DNA from: CAYXTC01 sp964468405
GTDB taxonomy: Bacteria; Patescibacteriota; Minisyncoccia; Minisyncoccales; GWA2-38-27
Length of the DNA stretch: 13,954 nucleotides
Reading direction: 5' to 3'
NCBI GenBank assembly: GCA_964468405.1
Contig: CAYXTC010000016.1
Coordinates: 1-13,954, forward strand
Part shown: positions 12,314 through 13,954 of the stretch, piece by piece
Position numbering within the stretch: position 1 is the first letter of the stretch
How the letters are laid out: every line of letters begins with the position of its first letter
The notes under the pieces: model-generated
Told to the model about the DNA's origin: nothing
The model's input: the letters and a program-made list of their open reading frames with translations, nothing else
Database searches by the model: none
Translations under genes and position numbers: made by a program

Positions 12314-12316
12314 GCA
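12314..12316. other. attR core (GCA), right junction of element and host
   Basis: The same triplet as at 53-55. ComEC similarity begins directly after it (His codon 12315-12317, then Ile-Ile-Ile-Trp). Joining base 55 to base 12317 keeps the reading frame. Confidence 0.7.
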
Positions 12317-13037
12317 TATAATCATTTGGTTTAGCATACTGACTTCGCTTCTTTCTTACTTCCTTTCTTTCAAGAAATCAGTTCTGATCGCAGCCTTAAT
12401 TCTTTTCTTGTTTTTGATTATGGTGGGCTTTCCCGTTTCCGGAGTAAGGGCCGGACTCATGGCCCTTTCAATTAATGCCGGCAAGATGCTGGGCAGAAAG
12501 GGCTCTAGTATCCGCCTTCTTGTTTTCGTGGCCTTCCTGATATTGGCTTTCAATCCTTTGCTTCTCCTTTACGACGCGGGTTTTCAGCTTTCTTTTTTGG
12601 CGTCAGCTGGCATTATCTATTTTAAAAACCCTATCGAAAGGATCCTTAAAAGGATTCCTTTTAAAGGAATACTTGCCATGACCCTGTCTGCTCAGATCTT
12701 TACTCTTCCTATTTTAATTTACAATTTTGGAAGGGTTTCTCTTGTGGCTCCCTTGTCTAATGTTCTGGTTGTGCCTATCTTGCCCTTTGTGATGGTTCTT
12801 GCTTTTTTAGTTGCCCTAACTTCTCTTTTGTCTTTTTCTTTAGCCCTCTTTCTTTCTTTTCCCTGTCAGATTATATTAAGTTATCTGATGGGGGTTATGG
12901 ATTTTTTGGCCAAGCAGCCCTGGGCCTTTAAAACATTGCCCCAGTTTCATTGGTTTTGGATTTTTCTCTTTTATTTTCTATTATTTCTTTTCTATAAAAA
13001 AAGGGGTCGAGCTTTGACTCAGACCCCCACCGGTTGA
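12315..13037 (+). pseudogene. comEC: comEC, right fragment (competence domain, interrupted)
   Basis: This is the downstream part of the ComEC DNA channel. It begins at the His of the Ser-Gly-x-His motif and holds most of the membrane helices of the competence domain. Family marks seen: GVRAGLMAL (Arg in the conserved segment), LLLYDAGFQLSFLASAGI (the Asp-x-Gly-Phe-Gln-Leu-Ser-Phe signature), and RVSLVAPLSNVLVVPILPF (the Pro-Leu-x-Asn...Pro segment). It stops with a run of aromatic helices and a basic tail. There is no C-terminal metallo-beta-lactamase-like domain, which some ComEC proteins lack. A TTG at 12291 offers a possible start inside the element, but a terminator lies just before it and there is no Shine-Dalgarno site, so expression while integrated is doubtful. 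Codon usage is typical and no frameshift is seen, so the half has not decayed. Confidence 0.9.
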
Positions 13038-13231
13038 GGTGCTTCTTCTTGGGTTAAGGCTTCTTCTACTTGGAAAACAAATACAGTTACAGGGTGAAAA
13101 CGAGGACAAAATCCATTTCCTTCGTCGGGAGTGCAGATTGAGCAGGCGTGAGCTGCTGGGTTAATGTGAGCGGGGATTTCCGGCCCCTTGTTTCCAAGTT
13201 GGTGCACGCATTTTGCCGTTGGATAAGCCAT
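13019..13231 (-). CDS. Small Cys/His-rich protein, 70 aa, possible metal binding
   Basis: The start chosen is ATG 13231 because GGAGG lies 7 bases upstream; a TTG start five codons earlier would overlap that site. Cys at 8, 30, 33 and 42 and His at 10, 22, 28 and 46 include a Cys-x-x-Cys pair and a CPRFH segment (42-46). This spacing could bind zinc or an iron-sulfur cluster. The tail is acidic and Pro/Gln-rich. The stop overlaps the end of comEC by 19 bases in a convergent arrangement. It has its own promoter (13276-13304). No named family recognised. Confidence 0.65.
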   Translation of the reverse strand: MAYPTAKCVHQLGNKGPEIPAHINPAAHACSICTPDEGNGFCPRFHPVTVFVFQVEEALTQEEAPQPVGV

Positions 13232-13275
13232 TCTCCAACCTCCCAAAGATTCTTTTGTGAAAAGTACTTTATTGT

Positions 13276-13304
13276 TTAATAACTCTTTGAAAAGAAGCTG
13301 TCAA
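13276..13304 (-). promoter_or_regulatory. Promoter of the Cys/His-rich gene
   Basis: Minus strand: TTGACA (13304-13299), 17-bp spacer, TATTAA (13281-13276). The predicted start near 13269 gives a leader of about 38 nt that contains the Shine-Dalgarno site. Confidence 0.6.
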
Positions 13305-13311
13305 GTTCTTT

Positions 13312-13337
13312 TGTGGATAACCTTTTTAGGGTATAAT
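13312..13337 (+). promoter_or_regulatory. -10 box and DnaA-box match before the glycosyltransferase-like gene
   Basis: TATAAT (13332-13337) is a perfect -10 box; no clear -35 box lies 16-18 bases upstream. With a start near 13344, the mRNA would begin almost at the ATG (13346), so the message may be leaderless. TGTGGATAA (13312-13320) is a perfect DnaA box on the minus strand and may be chance or a DnaA-responsive promoter element. Confidence 0.45.
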
Positions 13338-13345
13338 GTAGGAAT

Positions 13346-13954
13346 ATGTCCAAAATATGGCTTGTAGCAACCAATATGGGTTATGGCCACCAGAGAGCAG
13401 CATATCCTTTAAAAGAGGTCGCCTTGGGCGGGGAGATTGTCAGAGCCGACAGTTATCCGGGTATTCCAGAAAAAGACAAGAGGTTCTGGGCAAAATCAAG
13501 AAGATTTTACGAGTTTATTTCTCGCTTCAAATCTTTTCCTCTGCTGGGAAGGGCAGCCTTTGCTGTTTTTGATTATTTTCAGAGGATTCCTAGATTTTCT
13601 CCTCCCAGAGACCTCTCTGGACCTAATTTTGTTTTAAAACAAACCTACAAACTGATTAAAAGAGGATGGGGAAAACATTTTATCAAAAGATTAGGAGGGG
13701 GGAGACCTCTGGTAACAACTTTTGCCACTATCGCCTTTATGGCGGAGTACTTTGACTATTCGGGAGATATTTTCTGTATAGTGTGTGATGCAGACATTGC
13801 CAGGACCTGGGCGCCTCTTGACGGGAAAGAAAGCCGGATTAAGTATTTTTCTCCTACAAAAAGGGCTTCTGCGAGGCTAAAAATGTACGGAGTTAAAGAG
13901 GAGAACATAATCCCGGCCGGCCATCCTCTTCCTTCTGTTAATACGAAGAGAAGA
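13346..13954 (+). CDS. Putative GT-B-fold glycosyltransferase-like protein (partial, runs off the window)
   Basis: The open frame from ATG 13346 continues to the window edge (203 codons). The start MSKIWLVATNMGYGHQRAAY resembles the N-terminal strand and Gly-rich loop of MurG and monogalactosyldiacylglycerol-synthase-type enzymes, where a Gly-x-Gly-His loop follows the first strand. Later come GRPLVTTFATIAFMAEYFDY and IFCIVCDADIARTWAPL, then RIKYFSPTKRASARLKMYGV and an NIIPAGHPLP segment, comparable to the acceptor-to-donor domain transition of GT-B enzymes. I have the impression that similar proteins are common and unnamed in Patescibacteria. Substrate unknown; the donor-binding half is mostly outside the window. 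It is a host gene, divergent from the Cys/His-rich gene. Confidence 0.65.
   Translation, partial: MSKIWLVATNMGYGHQRAAYPLKEVALGGEIVRADSYPGIPEKDKRFWAKSRRFYEFISRFKSFPLLGRAAFAVFDYFQRIPRFSPPRDLSGPNFVLKQTYKLIKRGWGKHFIKRLGGGRPLVTTFATIAFMAEYFDYSGDIFCIVCDADIARTWAPLDGKESRIKYFSPTKRASARLKMYGVKEENIIPAGHPLPSVNTKRR

Larger units (their letters stand above)
54..12314. mobile_element. Integrative element of about 12.26 kb inserted in comEC
   Basis: The element is bounded by the two halves of comEC and the shared GCA core. It encodes a large serine integrase (8415-10025), a small serine recombinase, a resolvase-fold protein without catalytic residues, an excisionase-like HTH protein, SpoVG-like, DnaD-like and DnaB-like replication proteins, a cluster of small membrane proteins and two surface-protein cargo genes. 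There is no recognisable phage structural gene, terminase, relaxase or coupling protein. An integrating plasmid or a satellite-type element fits best; a cryptic phage with unrecognised structural genes cannot be excluded. The integrase is not next to an att site: about 2.3 kb of cargo separates it from attR. Confidence 0.85.

Noticed and set aside
12291..12314. TTG start giving comEC a new N-terminus inside the element
   Set aside because: No Shine-Dalgarno site, and an intrinsic terminator ends at 12292; the 8 extra residues are element DNA read by chance.
13357..13637. Two frames of 71 and 66 aa inside the glycosyltransferase-like gene
   Set aside because: They are out-of-frame shadows of the open frame from 13346 to the window end, which has coherent protein features.
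1..13954. CRISPR array, tRNA or rRNA genes
   Set aside because: No regularly spaced repeats, cloverleaf or rRNA-like sequence was found on reading both strands; the integration site is protein-coding, not a tRNA.

Overview
The window most resembles a Patescibacteria (candidate phyla radiation) chromosome carrying an integrated mobile element. The reasons are the style of the host genes (a ComEC fragment with an ISGMH motif, a small Cys/His-rich protein, a GHQRAAY-type putative glycosyltransferase), low G+C, short tightly packed genes, and element genes that mostly lack a Shine-Dalgarno site. This assignment is by recognition only; no search was run.

Layout. Positions 1-55 are the interior of comEC, read in frame up to its conserved Ile-Ser-Gly-Met-His motif. 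The gene resumes, in the same frame, at about 12315 and ends at 13037. Between the two halves lies an element of about 12.26 kb. The shared core GCA (53-55 and 12314-12316) is the likely crossover, and joining the halves there restores an uninterrupted comEC. The element has therefore split the DNA-uptake channel gene, probably reversibly, through its own large serine recombinase.

Inside the element, left to right: a lone 439-aa protein of unknown function (328-1647) with its own promoter and terminator; a rightward replication-type operon (1813-3992) with a SpoVG-like protein, a 51-aa protein, a DnaD-like initiator, a short DnaB-like ATPase and a 67-aa protein; a 480-bp non-coding stretch with repeats and an AT-rich tract (candidate origin); a small basic protein; a leftward operon (7242 to 4892) of seven small genes, six encoding membrane proteins and one a 56-aa excisionase-like HTH protein; a divergent promoter region with interleaved inverted repeats; a rightward serine-recombinase module (7461-10025) made of a small active-type resolvase, a resolvase-fold protein that has lost its catalytic residues, and the large serine integrase; then two cargo genes, a membrane-anchored coiled-coil surface protein and a seven-bladed beta-propeller protein ending in a PEP-CTERM sorting signal.

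How it may work together (inference): the integrase inserts the element into comEC. The HTH protein and the catalytically dead resolvase-fold protein are candidates for controlling the direction of recombination. SpoVG, DnaD-like and DnaB-like proteins suggest autonomous replication after excision. No capsid, portal, terminase, relaxase or conjugation gene was recognised, so the element looks more like an integrating plasmid or satellite than a complete phage or ICE. To the right of comEC, the chromosome continues with a convergent small Cys/His-rich gene and a putative glycosyltransferase that runs off the window.
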